Source of the DNA: Verrucomicrobiota bacterium
Lineage (GTDB): Bacteria > Verrucomicrobiota > Verrucomicrobiia > Opitutales > Opitutaceae
Direction: 5' to 3'
Assembly: GCA_023428905.1 (NCBI GenBank)
Contig: JAEYWP010000032.1
Location: forward strand, 248,001-312,000
Length of the DNA stretch: 64,000 nt
A program made the position numbers and the translations under genes. Below the pieces are notes generated by a model. The model ran no database searches. It was not told where the DNA came from and saw only the letters and a list, made by a program, of their open reading frames with translations. Position 1 is the stretch's first letter. Each line of letters begins with the position of its first letter. This document shows positions 46,859 to 55,765 of this stretch, piece by piece.

Positions 46859-48565
46859 TCAAAGGTCGGGCGGGACGGTGGAGATGGATTCCTCCATCGT
46901 GGTGAGGCCTTCCTTCACCTTCAGCATGCTGTCCTGGTGCAGGGTTTTCATCCCGTTGCGCATGGCGATCTTCTTCAGCTCGGCGGTCTCGAGCTGCTTG
47001 TTGATGCCCTCCACCAGCTCCTCACTCACAATCATCAGTTCGTGGATACCGACGCGGCCCTTGTAGCCGCTGCTGCCGCACTTGGGGCAGCCGCGGGGGT
47101 TGGCCTTGTAGATGGTGCCGCTCCAGCCGATCGCCTTCTGCAGGATCTCGGTTTCGCGCTCGGTCGGCTGGATCTCCACCTTGCAGGTCTTGCAGACGCG
47201 GCGCATCAGGCGCTGGGCGCAAACGCAGAGCAGCGAGGAGGAGATCATGAAGGGCTCGATCCCCATGTCGGTCAGTCGGGCCACGGTGGACGGCGCGTCA
47301 TTGGTGTGGAGCGTGCTGATCAGAAGGTGACCGGTGAGGGCCGCCTCGACCGAGATGTTGGCGGTTTCCTTGTCTCGAATTTCACCGACCAGAATGATGT
47401 CGGGGTCCTGTCGAAGAAAGGCGCGCAGCGCGCTGGCGAAGGTCAGCCCAATCTGCCGGTGCATCTGCATCTGGTTGATGCCGGCCAGGGTGTATTCAAT
47501 CGGATCCTCCGCGGTGCGGATCACAAGCTCGGGAGAGTTGATCTCGTTGAGCGCGGAATAGAGCGTCATCGACTTGCCCGAGCCGGTCGGCCCGCAGTGC
47601 AGGATCATCCCGTAGGGCTGGCGGATGACGTCGCGGTACTTGGCCAGGTTCTCCTCCGAGAAACCGAGCATGGGCAGCGGCAGGGTGGACTTCTGCTTGT
47701 CGAGAATACGCATCACCACGCCCTCGCCGTGATTGAGCGGCGCGGTCGAGACACGAAGGTCGATATCGATGCTCTTTTTGGTGAACTGCTTGAAGACAAT
47801 GCGGCCGTCCTGCGGCAGGCGCCGCTCCGCGATGTCCAGGTTGCACATGATCTTGAGGCGGGCGATCAGCGCCGGGCCAACCTTGGACGGCAGGCGCAAT
47901 TTCTCCTGGCACACACCGTCAATGCGGTAGCGCACGATCACTTCCTTCTCCCAGGGCTCGATGTGGATGTCGGACGTGCCGCTGTAAAAGGCGTCCTCAA
48001 TGATCCGATTGGCCAGTTGGATGATCGGGCCGGACTCTTCATCCACCGATGCCTTCTCGTCCAGGTCAGCCTCCTTGATCCCGAACTCCTCGCCGATTTG
48101 CTCGACTACATCGGCAAACCCGGCGGCCTGCGAGGAGACGGCGAACTTTTCACGGATGTCCTTCTCCCGCCCGAGGAGCCGAACCACCCGCATCCCGGTC
48201 ATTTCCTGGATCTGGGCGGGGAGCGAGACCTCAAAGGGATTGGCGAAGGCGACGAGGAGAAAGTCGCCCACCTGGCCCACCGGCAGCACCAGGTGCTCCT
48301 GGCAAAAGTCCTGCGGGATGCGCTCGAAGGTGGTCGGGTTTACCCGGTATCGAGAGACATTATACGGGGGCAGGCCGAAGGCGCGGCCCTTGGCCACCAG
48401 GAGCTGGAAGGCGCCAGTGCCGTATTTCTCCTGGAGGAGCTTGTCCAGCTCCTCGCCCGTCATCTCATCGGGGATGCTGGCGATCTCCTGGTGCTGCGCC
48501 TCCGTGAGACGCTCCATCTCCTGGAGCTGGGAGACAATCTGAAGCTGGAATTTACCGAGCGGCAT
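46859..48565 (-). CDS. GspE/PilB-family secretion or pilus assembly ATPase
   Basis: A 568-residue hexameric ATPase of type II secretion/type IV pilus systems. An N-terminal MshEN-like domain (about 1-150) precedes the N2 domain and catalytic core with Walker A GPTGSGKS, the Asp box TAEDPIEYTLAGINQMQ, Walker B ILVGEIRDKETA and the His box GHLLISTLHTND. A tetracysteine zinc site is formed by CKTCKVE and CPKCGSSG. No pilin, PilC/GspF or secretin gene lies nearby, so the partner system is elsewhere. Preceded by a related N-domain-like small protein. Confidence 0.92.
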   Translation of the reverse strand: MPLGKFQLQIVSQLQEMERLTEAQHQEIASIPDEMTGEELDKLLQEKYGTGAFQLLVAKGRAFGLPPYNVSRYRVNPTTFERIPQDFCQEHLVLPVGQVGDFLLVAFANPFEVSLPAQIQEMTGMRVVRLLGREKDIREKFAVSSQAAGFADVVEQIGEEFGIKEADLDEKASVDEESGPIIQLANRIIEDAFYSGTSDIHIEPWEKEVIVRYRIDGVCQEKLRLPSKVGPALIARLKIMCNLDIAERRLPQDGRIVFKQFTKKSIDIDLRVSTAPLNHGEGVVMRILDKQKSTLPLPMLGFSEENLAKYRDVIRQPYGMILHCGPTGSGKSMTLYSALNEINSPELVIRTAEDPIEYTLAGINQMQMHRQIGLTFASALRAFLRQDPDIILVGEIRDKETANISVEAALTGHLLISTLHTNDAPSTVARLTDMGIEPFMISSSLLCVCAQRLMRRVCKTCKVEIQPTERETEILQKAIGWSGTIYKANPRGCPKCGSSGYKGRVGIHELMIVSEELVEGINKQLETAELKKIAMRNGMKTLHQDSMLKVKEGLTTMEESISTVPPDL

Positions 48566-48577
48566 GGGGCGGGGAAA

Positions 48578-49081
48578 TCAACCGGTGGTGAGGGTGCGGC
48601 GGTTCGCCTGGATGCGATCGAGGTAGTCGGAGATCATCTCCAGGGTCGCGCCATACCAGAGGATCGGGCCGTCGAACTGCTTTTCCCAATACGTGCGCAC
48701 CGCCGGGCTCATGTAGTAGGCGGTGGCGATGAAATGAAAGCTCTCGTCCTTGTCGAAGGGTACGGACCAGGTCGCCCAGCAGGCGCCGACGTCCAGGTTC
48801 TTCTTCAACTCCTCCGAGGCGTCGTAGTGGCGGAGGTCCACCAGCCCGATCGCGTGGTCGTCGACCAGGTGCTGCAGCACGTCGTCCTCCTTGACCGCCT
48901 TCATCTCGTAGGCGAGCACGCCAAGAACGGTGGCCTTGCGCGGATCCTCGTCACCCACCAGCTCGAGCAGGCGCTCGTTGGCGGCTTCGAGGTGCTCGAT
49001 CTTGACGAGATTCTGCTCCACGAGGTTCGCACCGAGGAGCCGGTTGGCGCGCATCAAAAGGGAACGATGTTCCGAAGACAT
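48578..49081 (-). CDS. Small MshEN-like protein of unknown function
   Basis: A 167-residue soluble protein. The N-terminal 70 residues (LGANLVEQNLVKIEHLEAA, later LGVLAYEMKAVKEDDVLQH) resemble the helical part of the N-terminal domain of GspE/MshE ATPases; the rest (FHFIATAYYMSPAVRTYWE) may be a degenerate second half. It lacks Walker motifs. It lies 12 bases before the full ATPase gene, which suggests a regulatory or adaptor partner. Assignment is by similarity of pattern only. Confidence 0.6.
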   Translation of the reverse strand: MSSEHRSLLMRANRLLGANLVEQNLVKIEHLEAANERLLELVGDEDPRKATVLGVLAYEMKAVKEDDVLQHLVDDHAIGLVDLRHYDASEELKKNLDVGACWATWSVPFDKDESFHFIATAYYMSPAVRTYWEKQFDGPILWYGATLEMISDYLDRIQANRRTLTTG

Positions 49082-49098
49082 GAGGGGGGCGGATTGGA

Positions 49099-50127
49099 TC
49101 AGACGCTGGGTGCCGGCGCCGGCTTGGGTGCGGCGCGGTGGGCGCGGACGCGGCGGCGAAGTTCTGTCTTCAACTCGTCGATACCCTCGCCGGTGAGGCA
49201 GGAAATCTTGAGGATGTCGACCTTGTGACGGCGCTTGAACTTGGTGAGATTGGCGGCGGCGGCGGCCACGTCCATCTTGTTGGCGACGACCACGCGGGGT
49301 TTCTCCAGGAGGGTCTTGTCGTACAACTCCAGCTCATTGAGCAGGGTGGCGTAGTCCTCGCGCGGATCGCGCCCGTCGGTGCCGGCCATGTCGATGAGGA
49401 ACATCAGCAGGGCACACCGCTCGATGTGCCGCAGGAAACGATGGCCGAGGCCGCGGTTCTCGCTCGCGCCCTCGATCAACCCCGGGACGTCGGCGAGGAG
49501 GAGGCGGTCGAACTCTTCCTGGAACTCAATCACACCGATCTGCGGATGCAGGGTCGTGAACGGGTAGGCGGCGGTCTTGGGCCGCGCCTTGGTGATCCGG
49601 TTGGTGAGGGACGATTTCCCGGCGTTGGGGAAACCGACCAGCCCGATGTCGGCGATGCTCTTCAGCACCAGCCGGTAGTTGCCATGGTCCCCGGGCTGAC
49701 CGGGATTCGCTCGTTTGGGTGCGCGGTTGGTCGAGTTCTTGAAATGGGTGTTGCCCCAGCCGCCGTTGCCGCCCTTGCAAAGCACGATCTGCTGGCCGTC
49801 CTCGATCACCTCTGCGACGACCTTGCCCGTCTCTTCGTCAATCACGACCGTACCGAGCGGCATCTTGAGGATCGCGTGCTTGCCATCCTTGCCGTGGCAG
49901 TCAGCACCCTGCCCGTGCTCGCCACGCTCCGCCTTCCAGTGCGGCTTGTATTTGTAGTCGATGAGATTGTTCGTGTCGTCGTCGCCGAGCAGGACCACGT
50001 CTCCGCCGCGACCGCCGTCACCGCCGTTGGGGCCGCCCCAGGGTTCGTATTTTTCTCGGCGAAAGCTAATGCAGCCGCGACCGCCGTCGCCGGCCTGAAC
50101 TTTGATGACGCATTCGTCGATGAACAT
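49099..50127 (-). CDS. obgE: GTPase Obg
   Basis: Essential GTPase involved in 50S ribosome maturation and stringent response. The 342-residue protein has the glycine-rich Obg fold (1-158; RGGDVVLLGDD, GKGGNGG-like CKGGNGGWGNTHF) and a G domain with G1 GFPNAGKSS, G3 DVPGLIEGA and G4 NKMD. The ATG at 50127 gives the usual MFIDECVIKVQAGDGG start. No rplU/rpmA genes accompany it, unlike in many bacteria. It heads the ATPase-containing gene set. Confidence 0.96.
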   Translation of the reverse strand: MFIDECVIKVQAGDGGRGCISFRREKYEPWGGPNGGDGGRGGDVVLLGDDDTNNLIDYKYKPHWKAERGEHGQGADCHGKDGKHAILKMPLGTVVIDEETGKVVAEVIEDGQQIVLCKGGNGGWGNTHFKNSTNRAPKRANPGQPGDHGNYRLVLKSIADIGLVGFPNAGKSSLTNRITKARPKTAAYPFTTLHPQIGVIEFQEEFDRLLLADVPGLIEGASENRGLGHRFLRHIERCALLMFLIDMAGTDGRDPREDYATLLNELELYDKTLLEKPRVVVANKMDVAAAAANLTKFKRRHKVDILKISCLTGEGIDELKTELRRRVRAHRAAPKPAPAPSV

Positions 50128-50519
50128 GAAGCGATGAAAAGGAGGATGGGTCTGCGTGACAAACCCGTACAGAGACGCGGGATGGACATTTCTCCTTGGG
50201 CCGCGGGATCCGCACAGGTACCGGCGGTTATGCGGCGCAGCATCCCGGCAGGGCAAAGAAAAACGCCTTCCGCGAATCCCAGCTATCGGCACAACTCGGG
50301 GCGGGATTAAGAACCGAACCGTTTCACTGAGCGCCGGCGTTACAGTCCGGGCTCGCATCAGCCGGGCGAATCCGCCACTCTGAAGCGTGCCGACCGCGTT
50401 CTCCTGACGGCGGCCACTCCCCCCACCCGCCTTCGGCACGCCGCTTCCGTGCCGATATCCGGTTAACGGCGCCACGGTTGACGCCACCCCTTCCAGTTCA
50501 ACCCACCCCACCCGACCCC
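50128..50519. other. Divergent intergenic region (392 bp)
   Basis: Lies between obgE (minus) and the secreted hypothetical (plus). A TTGACG at 50478-50483 is a possible -35 element for the latter, but no good -10 follows. I see no credible small gene, RNA or repeat here. Confidence 0.4.
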
Positions 50520-51056
50520 ATGAAAACGCTCCTGTTTTCTGCCGCGCTCCTGCTCGGAAGCACGGTTTTCGGCGGCGAAGCCGCCTCGCTTACCTTCGAC
50601 AACGAAACCTACGTCCTGGCTTCCGTCACCGTTTCGCCCGACGGCTCCGTCACCAACGATTATGTGAAGGAGGGCGAGACCCTCGACACCTGGACGACCC
50701 TGCTGACCGTCCGCCACCTGCCTCAGGCGGAAACGATCAATCACGCCATCAATCCGTGGCTCCAAAGTGTGCGAACGCAGCTCGCGAAGAAATGGAGCGC
50801 CGCCCGCTCGCCACTTCCCGCCTCCGATGCCGACGTAATCGTGGAAGCCTGGGTCAACACCGGCTCCCTGCAGGTGGAGGCAACCCTCTACCGTTTCACC
50901 TCGCTCAAAGGCGTGCCCGGGGTGATGGCGTACCGTTTTGTCGAGCGGCTGGATGGAAGTGATCCGGGGGCAAAGGATGCATATGCCGCGGCCAAACATC
51001 GCCGCTCGGAGGAGCTCTCCATCCTGAAACTGGCCGCCGTCCGCGAAAAGGGCTGA
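50520..51056 (+). CDS. Secreted protein of unknown function
   Basis: A 178-residue protein with a signal peptide (MKTLLFSAALLLGSTVFG) and no later membrane segment. The mature part is beta-rich at first (ASLTFDNETYVLASVTV), then contains DYVKEGETLDTWTTLLTVRHL and a VEAWVNTGSLQVEATLYRF strand pair. I do not recognise the family. It is the only plus-strand gene inside a long minus-strand run, inserted between ftsZ and obgE and convergent with ftsZ. Confidence 0.72.
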   Translation: MKTLLFSAALLLGSTVFGGEAASLTFDNETYVLASVTVSPDGSVTNDYVKEGETLDTWTTLLTVRHLPQAETINHAINPWLQSVRTQLAKKWSAARSPLPASDADVIVEAWVNTGSLQVEATLYRFTSLKGVPGVMAYRFVERLDGSDPGAKDAYAAAKHRRSEELSILKLAAVREKG

Positions 51057-51082
51057 CGGCGCCGTCCTGCCCCGCGCACCCG

Positions 51083-52384
51083 CTAGACGGATACTTTGAT
51101 CCCCTTGCGCAGGTAGGTCGGGACATCCAGGTCCTGCCCCTCAAAGAGATTTCGGTCAGTTTTGTCGAAGAAACCGCGGCTCTCGATTTCCCCAAAGGTA
51201 AATTCGTCCTGGGCCACTGGCTTCGTCGTCTCGTGCACCAGCGGCAGTTCCGCCGTGTGCGCGGTGACCTTGCGGTCCAGAGGGGGAAGCGGCGCCTTAC
51301 CCGGGCCGGCGTTCGGAACGGGTGCGGTGGGTGCAGGGGTGGGACTGAGGGCCGTGACCTTCCCGCGGGGAGCGTGCTGGGGCCGGCGAGGCATGACACC
51401 CCGGCCGACGATGTCCGTCGTGCCGAGAACGCAGATCTCGACGCGCTGCTGCATGCTTTCGTCGATCACCGCTCCCATGATGATGTGGGAGTCGCGGCCG
51501 AACTGCTCGCTCACCGCAGTCATCATCTCGTTCACCTTGGGAAGCGTCAGGTCGGTGCCGCCGACAATGTTGACGAGCAGACGGTCCGCTTTCCGCGAAA
51601 ACTCCGGGGTGTGCAGCAGGGGGCACAACTTCAGGCTTTCGATCGCCTCGCTGGCGGCATTTTCGCCTGCCCCGCTGCCGAGCCCGAACAGTGTCTTGCC
51701 GCCGCGCTGGACGAAGGCCTGACGCAGCGTCGAAAAGTCGAGGTTGATCAGCCCGGTGCGAAACAGCATCGACCAGATGGAGCGTACCCCGCGGCCAATC
51801 CACTCGTCCGCGCGGGCAAAGGAATCGAGCGCGGTCTCCCCTTCTTCTCCTTCCTGGAGCAGCATGTCGTTGGGGAGTGGGATCACGGCATCGCAGCACC
51901 GACGGAGCGCGGCCAAGCCCTCTTCGGCCTGCTTCGCGCGACGCCCGCCTTCAAAGCTGAACGGGAGGGTGACAAATGCGATCACGAGCGCGCCCGCCTC
52001 GGAGGCAATCTCCGCGACGATGGGAGACGCGCCACTTCCCGTGCCGCCACCCATGCCCGCCACCAGAAACACCAGGTCGCATCCCTTCACCACGGCGGCG
52101 ATCTTCTCCCGGTCTGCCTCCGCCGCCTCGCGCCCGAGCTCAGGGTCGCCACCCGCGCCGAGGCCCCGCGTCACGCTGGTCCCGATCAAGACTTTGTCCT
52201 GCACCGGTGAACTGGACAGCGCCTGGTAGTCGGTGTTGATCACCGCCATCTGAAGGCGGTCGAGGTTCTCCATCTTCAGGCGATCCACTGCGTTGGAGCC
52301 GGCGCCCCCCACACCGACCAGTTTGATCGCAATGGAGCGATCCGTCAGGATCTCGGGAGTGAGCGGAAGTTCGTTCGGAGACAT
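51083..52384 (-). CDS. ftsZ: Cell division protein FtsZ, divergent
   Basis: Tubulin-like GTPase that forms the division ring. The 433-residue protein has GVGGAGSNAV (21-33), the tubulin signature GGGTGSG (112-118), a long linker and a C-terminal peptide DLDVPTYLRKGIKV for FtsA binding. Two active-site positions depart from the norm. The T7 loop reads NLDFSTL (214-220) instead of NxDFADV, so the second catalytic aspartate (E. coli D212) is a threonine. The guanine-contact asparagine (E. coli N187) aligns with D193. Last gene of the dcw run; no second ftsZ is present here. Confidence 0.93.
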   Translation of the reverse strand: MSPNELPLTPEILTDRSIAIKLVGVGGAGSNAVDRLKMENLDRLQMAVINTDYQALSSSPVQDKVLIGTSVTRGLGAGGDPELGREAAEADREKIAAVVKGCDLVFLVAGMGGGTGSGASPIVAEIASEAGALVIAFVTLPFSFEGGRRAKQAEEGLAALRRCCDAVIPLPNDMLLQEGEEGETALDSFARADEWIGRGVRSIWSMLFRTGLINLDFSTLRQAFVQRGGKTLFGLGSGAGENAASEAIESLKLCPLLHTPEFSRKADRLLVNIVGGTDLTLPKVNEMMTAVSEQFGRDSHIIMGAVIDESMQQRVEICVLGTTDIVGRGVMPRRPQHAPRGKVTALSPTPAPTAPVPNAGPGKAPLPPLDRKVTAHTAELPLVHETTKPVAQDEFTFGEIESRGFFDKTDRNLFEGQDLDVPTYLRKGIKVSV

Positions 52385-52406
52385 CGGGGGGAGGAAATTA
52401 TGGTTT

Positions 52407-52517
52407 GTGAGTTATGATTTTGAGGCGGTGGGAGCGGCGTGACGGGACTTCATAAAGGGCAGGAACGGCGTCCGCCTTCTCCCAATCACCAATCAAGAAT
52501 CATAGATCATAACTCAT
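52407..52517. repeat. AT-rich inverted and heptamer-like repeats between ftsA and ftsZ
   Basis: TGAGTTATGAT at 52408-52418 is the exact inverse of ATCATAACTCA at 52506-52516. The right part, 52483-52516, reads as successive seven-base units AATCACC, AATCAAG, AATCATA, GATCATA, ACTCA. The tract is strikingly AT-rich beside its GC-rich neighbours. It could be a cruciform, a regulatory site for ftsZ or a small mobile repeat. Confidence 0.6.
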
Positions 52518-53723
52518 TCAGGCGGTGGCGAAGAGCTTGCTGAGGAAGCCGCTCTTTCGGCGCTGGGGCGTGGCGGCTTCGGCGTTCGAGTTGAGGCCGA
52601 AATAGAGCAGGCCAAGGCTGGTCGCGAAACCCGGATCGCGCAGGTTCTCGTTCACGTAACCGGGCGTCTCCCCCACCCGCGCCATCACGCCGAAAACTTT
52701 GGCTGCGGCCTCTGCGATGGCGGGAAGTTTGGCCGTGCCACCCGTGACCACCACTCCGGCAGTGACGCGTTCCGGATCAAAGGCGGCTCCGAGTTTCTTT
52801 TTCACCACTTCGAAAATCTCCCACGTGCGGGCGGCACAGATCTGCTCGATGGCCTGCCGCGGGAATTGGCGGTCGCCGATGGCAAAGTCACCATTGAGCC
52901 AGACCTTGTCCGACTTGTCGCGTGTCGCCACGATCGCGCGCCCAAAACGCAGTTTCAGCTTCTCCGCCTGCCCCTCCGTCAGACGCAGCCCGAGGCTGAG
53001 GTCGTTGGTGAGATGGCTGCCGCCGACGGAGATGACACCCGTCGCATACGCGCACCCATCGCGGTAAAGCGCGAAATCCGTAGTCCCCGCACCGATATCG
53101 ATGACGAGGACGCCATTCTGACGGTCTTCCGGCGAGGTCACCATCGTGCCCGAGGCCAGGCTGGAAAGGATGAGTTCCGCCACCGGGACATTAAAGCCGC
53201 GGATGACGTGGATGTTATCCGCAATCTTGTTCTCCTGGCCGTGCACCGTCCAATAACCGACATCGAGACGATGCCCCACCAGGTGCTCCGGATCGGGAAC
53301 GAGGCGTCCGTCCAGCCGGAAGGGGCGGCGGATGTGATGCACAACCATGCGGCCCTCCGGCAGCGACTTGGCCTTGGCGAGGCGACACACCGTGTCCGTA
53401 TCCATCGCGCGCACCATATTGTCCGCGGCCGAAACGCTGACGGAGGCCTCGTTGTAGAAGCCTTCGAGGTGCCCGCCAGTCTGCGCCATGTAAACCTCAT
53501 CGATCCGCGTGCCGGCGCTGCCCTCGGCGGCGAGAAGCGCGCTGTGGGTTGCGTCACTGGCGGCGCGAAAATCCACCACCGTGCCCTTGATCACGCCTCG
53601 CGATTGGCACTCGCCGAGTCCGACGATCTGCAGGCTTCGGTTCTGGCTCAGTTCCCCGATGAGGACTGTCACCTTGGACGTGCCGATTTCGACGGCACCG
53701 ATAAACTTGGTTCTAGAAGTCAC
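52518..53723 (-). CDS. ftsA: Cell division protein FtsA
   Basis: Actin-like ATPase that tethers FtsZ to the membrane. The 401-residue protein starts with FIGAVEIGTSKVTVLIGE (phosphate 1) and has VIDIGAGTTDFALYRDG (phosphate 2) and VVVTGGTAKLPAIAEAA (adenosine motif). An amphipathic C-terminal helix (RRKSGFLSKLFATA) fits membrane targeting. The GTG at 53723 is the start; it overlaps the ftsQ stop by 11 bases. A 133-base gap with repeats separates it from ftsZ. Confidence 0.93.
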   Translation of the reverse strand: MTSRTKFIGAVEIGTSKVTVLIGELSQNRSLQIVGLGECQSRGVIKGTVVDFRAASDATHSALLAAEGSAGTRIDEVYMAQTGGHLEGFYNEASVSVSAADNMVRAMDTDTVCRLAKAKSLPEGRMVVHHIRRPFRLDGRLVPDPEHLVGHRLDVGYWTVHGQENKIADNIHVIRGFNVPVAELILSSLASGTMVTSPEDRQNGVLVIDIGAGTTDFALYRDGCAYATGVISVGGSHLTNDLSLGLRLTEGQAEKLKLRFGRAIVATRDKSDKVWLNGDFAIGDRQFPRQAIEQICAARTWEIFEVVKKKLGAAFDPERVTAGVVVTGGTAKLPAIAEAAAKVFGVMARVGETPGYVNENLRDPGFATSLGLLYFGLNSNAEAATPQRRKSGFLSKLFATA

Positions 53724-54789
53724 GACGAAGGGTGGACCGCTGCGGTTGCGCGTTGCTGGCCTGCTGCGGGCGCGTGGGCGCGGCCCGCAACGTAAAGGAG
53801 TGAGGGGCCGCCGCTGCCAGGCCGGGGGCGGCGCCGGAACGGGCCCGGTGGGCATTGCCGCCCGGGGCCGCCGGTTCGGCGGGCGCCGGCAACTCGAAGG
53901 CAACCGGCACCTGTTCCCCGCCCACTGCGAGGTTGATCGACTTCAAGGGCAGCGGAGCCGGATCCTTGCGCGCGTTGTCCAGGATGAAGTCGAGCCGGGC
54001 GATCTGCCGGTAAAAGTCATCCCGGGTGCCAAACACCACCTGTCCCGCGTCCGCCGACTGGACCAGGATGTGTCCGTCCGTCACCAGCTTCTCCAGCGAG
54101 ACCACGCTCCAGCTGCGGTACAGTTCAGGGGCATTCATCCGCGCGGTGGAAAGCAGGTCGGCCACCGTCTCCATCCCGTCGATCGGGATAAACTTCCCCG
54201 CCACGCGCCGCAGACCCACCCCGCCGAGAAAGGGCAGGCCCTGGAGGACGTCGTCGCGATAATTCTCGCCGCGGAAAACCACCCCGTCACGCGCGACCAG
54301 GAAGGTCTCCGGTTCGCCGTCGCCAAAGCGCGCATTGACCCGCGCCACCGGACTGCGCTCCTCCATGGACACGACGAGGGTGTCGGGAAACTTGCGGGTG
54401 AGGACCGCGGTGCGCACCTGGCCGCTCTCAATCAGCCGGTCGCGGAGGGCAAAGAGATCCAGGCCGGTCAGGTCGGCCGACTTTGGCAGGGCCAGGGTGC
54501 GGGCGACCCACGCCTGGTCCAGCACCAGATTTTCGCCCCGCAGCGCGATTGTCTTCACCGGCGCGCTCTTGCCCGCCGCCTTCAGCTTGGCCGGATCGCT
54601 CTTCCAGGCGGAGTGGATCTCGTATCCGGCCCACAACGACGCACAACCGAGGACCAACACCGCGACGCTCTTCGCGGTGGCAAAAAACATACGCTTGCGA
54701 CCGGTGGAGGACATGGCTCGGGGAGCAATGGTCTGGGGGATGTCGCGCCAGGTGCGCGCGGGAGGGGAAATGGAGGCGTGCGAACTCAT
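53713..54789 (-). CDS. ftsQ: Cell division protein FtsQ
   Basis: A 358-residue bitopic membrane protein of the divisome. A cytoplasmic leader is followed by one helix (about 37-55, FFATAKSVAVLVLGCASLWAG), a POTRA-like region (about 75-145, IALRGENLVLDQ) and the FtsQ beta domain (MEERSPVARVNARFGDGE). The C-terminal 60 residues are Ala/Pro-rich. The start at 54789 overlaps the ddl stop (ATGA). Similarity to FtsQ is modest in sequence, but position between ddl and ftsA is decisive. Confidence 0.85.
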   Translation of the reverse strand: MSSHASISPPARTWRDIPQTIAPRAMSSTGRKRMFFATAKSVAVLVLGCASLWAGYEIHSAWKSDPAKLKAAGKSAPVKTIALRGENLVLDQAWVARTLALPKSADLTGLDLFALRDRLIESGQVRTAVLTRKFPDTLVVSMEERSPVARVNARFGDGEPETFLVARDGVVFRGENYRDDVLQGLPFLGGVGLRRVAGKFIPIDGMETVADLLSTARMNAPELYRSWSVVSLEKLVTDGHILVQSADAGQVVFGTRDDFYRQIARLDFILDNARKDPAPLPLKSINLAVGGEQVPVAFELPAPAEPAAPGGNAHRARSGAAPGLAAAAPHSFTLRAAPTRPQQASNAQPQRSTLRRDF

Positions 54790-55718
54790 GTCGGGAGCTG
54801 AGCCTGGCGATGACGTTCGAGCGCCGGTCGGACCATTTCCTTCACCAGGCCCACAAAATCCAGGCCCACGCAGCGCGCGCTCATCGGCAGAAGGCTCGTT
54901 TCCTTCATGCCGGGGAGCGTGTTTATTTCGAGTAAAAACAGGTCGTCGGGACCAGAAAAGATGAAGTCGACGCGGGCGTAGTCCCGGCATCCACAGGCTG
55001 CATACGCGAGCTCGGCCTGGCGGCGTATCAGCGCGGTGGTGTCAGGCTCGAAGGGCGCGGGCGCGAAATAGTCCGTCATGCCCTTGGTGTATTTGCTGGC
55101 GTAGTCGTAGACCCCCGACTTCGGCCGTATCTCCACCACCCCCAGGGCGCGGCCGTCGAGGACGCCGACCGCCAGCTCCCGGCCGGCCAGGCGGCGCTCG
55201 ATCAGCCAGCGGCCCGTCCGGATCGACTCCAGCGCGGCCGCAAGCTGCTCCCGGGTCTCCGGAATCTGGAGACCCACACTGCTGCCCTGGTCGTTGGGTT
55301 TGACCACCACCCGCTCGCCGAGCCGGTCCACCACCGTCCCGAGGTCGGGCTTTTCCGCAGCGTCAAAAAGCAGCGCGTCCGCTCCGCGGATACCGCGGGT
55401 GGCAGCGGCCTCCTTGGTCGCCGCCTTGTCCATCGTGAGGGCGCTGCAGGCCGCATCACAACCGGCATACTCGATCCTGGCGGCATCCAGCAGGCGCTGC
55501 ATCCCGCCGTCCTCGCCGAAGGTGCCATGCAGGGTGGAAAACACCACGTGCCGCGCCGGATCGAGCCCGGCGGGGAGCGCGTCGGCCGTGACATCAAAAA
55601 GCTCCACCGCGTAATGCCTGGCCAGTGCCTCGGCACAGGCCTTCCCGGAGCCGAGCGAAACCTCGCGCTCCGCCGAGGTGCCGCCGTGGAGAACCGCAAG
55701 GAGGGGTGTGTTTGCCAT
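54786..55718 (-). CDS. ddl: D-alanine-D-alanine ligase
   Basis: Makes the D-Ala-D-Ala dipeptide of peptidoglycan. The 310-residue ATP-grasp enzyme has HGGTSAEREVSLGSG at its start, STLHGTFGEDGGMQ, VKPNDQGSSVGLQI, the RRLAGRELAVGVLDG strand and FLLEINTLPGMKETSLLP. Length is typical of DdlB. It follows the murC-murB fusion by 47 bases. Confidence 0.95.
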   Translation of the reverse strand: MANTPLLAVLHGGTSAEREVSLGSGKACAEALARHYAVELFDVTADALPAGLDPARHVVFSTLHGTFGEDGGMQRLLDAARIEYAGCDAACSALTMDKAATKEAAATRGIRGADALLFDAAEKPDLGTVVDRLGERVVVKPNDQGSSVGLQIPETREQLAAALESIRTGRWLIERRLAGRELAVGVLDGRALGVVEIRPKSGVYDYASKYTKGMTDYFAPAPFEPDTTALIRRQAELAYAACGCRDYARVDFIFSGPDDLFLLEINTLPGMKETSLLPMSARCVGLDFVGLVKEMVRPALERHRQAQLPT

Positions 55719-55765
55719 GGGATAAGGAAGCGTCGGGAGGGAGAGGTTGCGCGCCTAAGGAGCGG

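Noticed and set aside
46937..49228. A 763-codon plus-strand frame
   Set aside because: It is antisense to the GspE/PilB ATPase and its neighbours, with no domain and composition mirroring the opposite strand.
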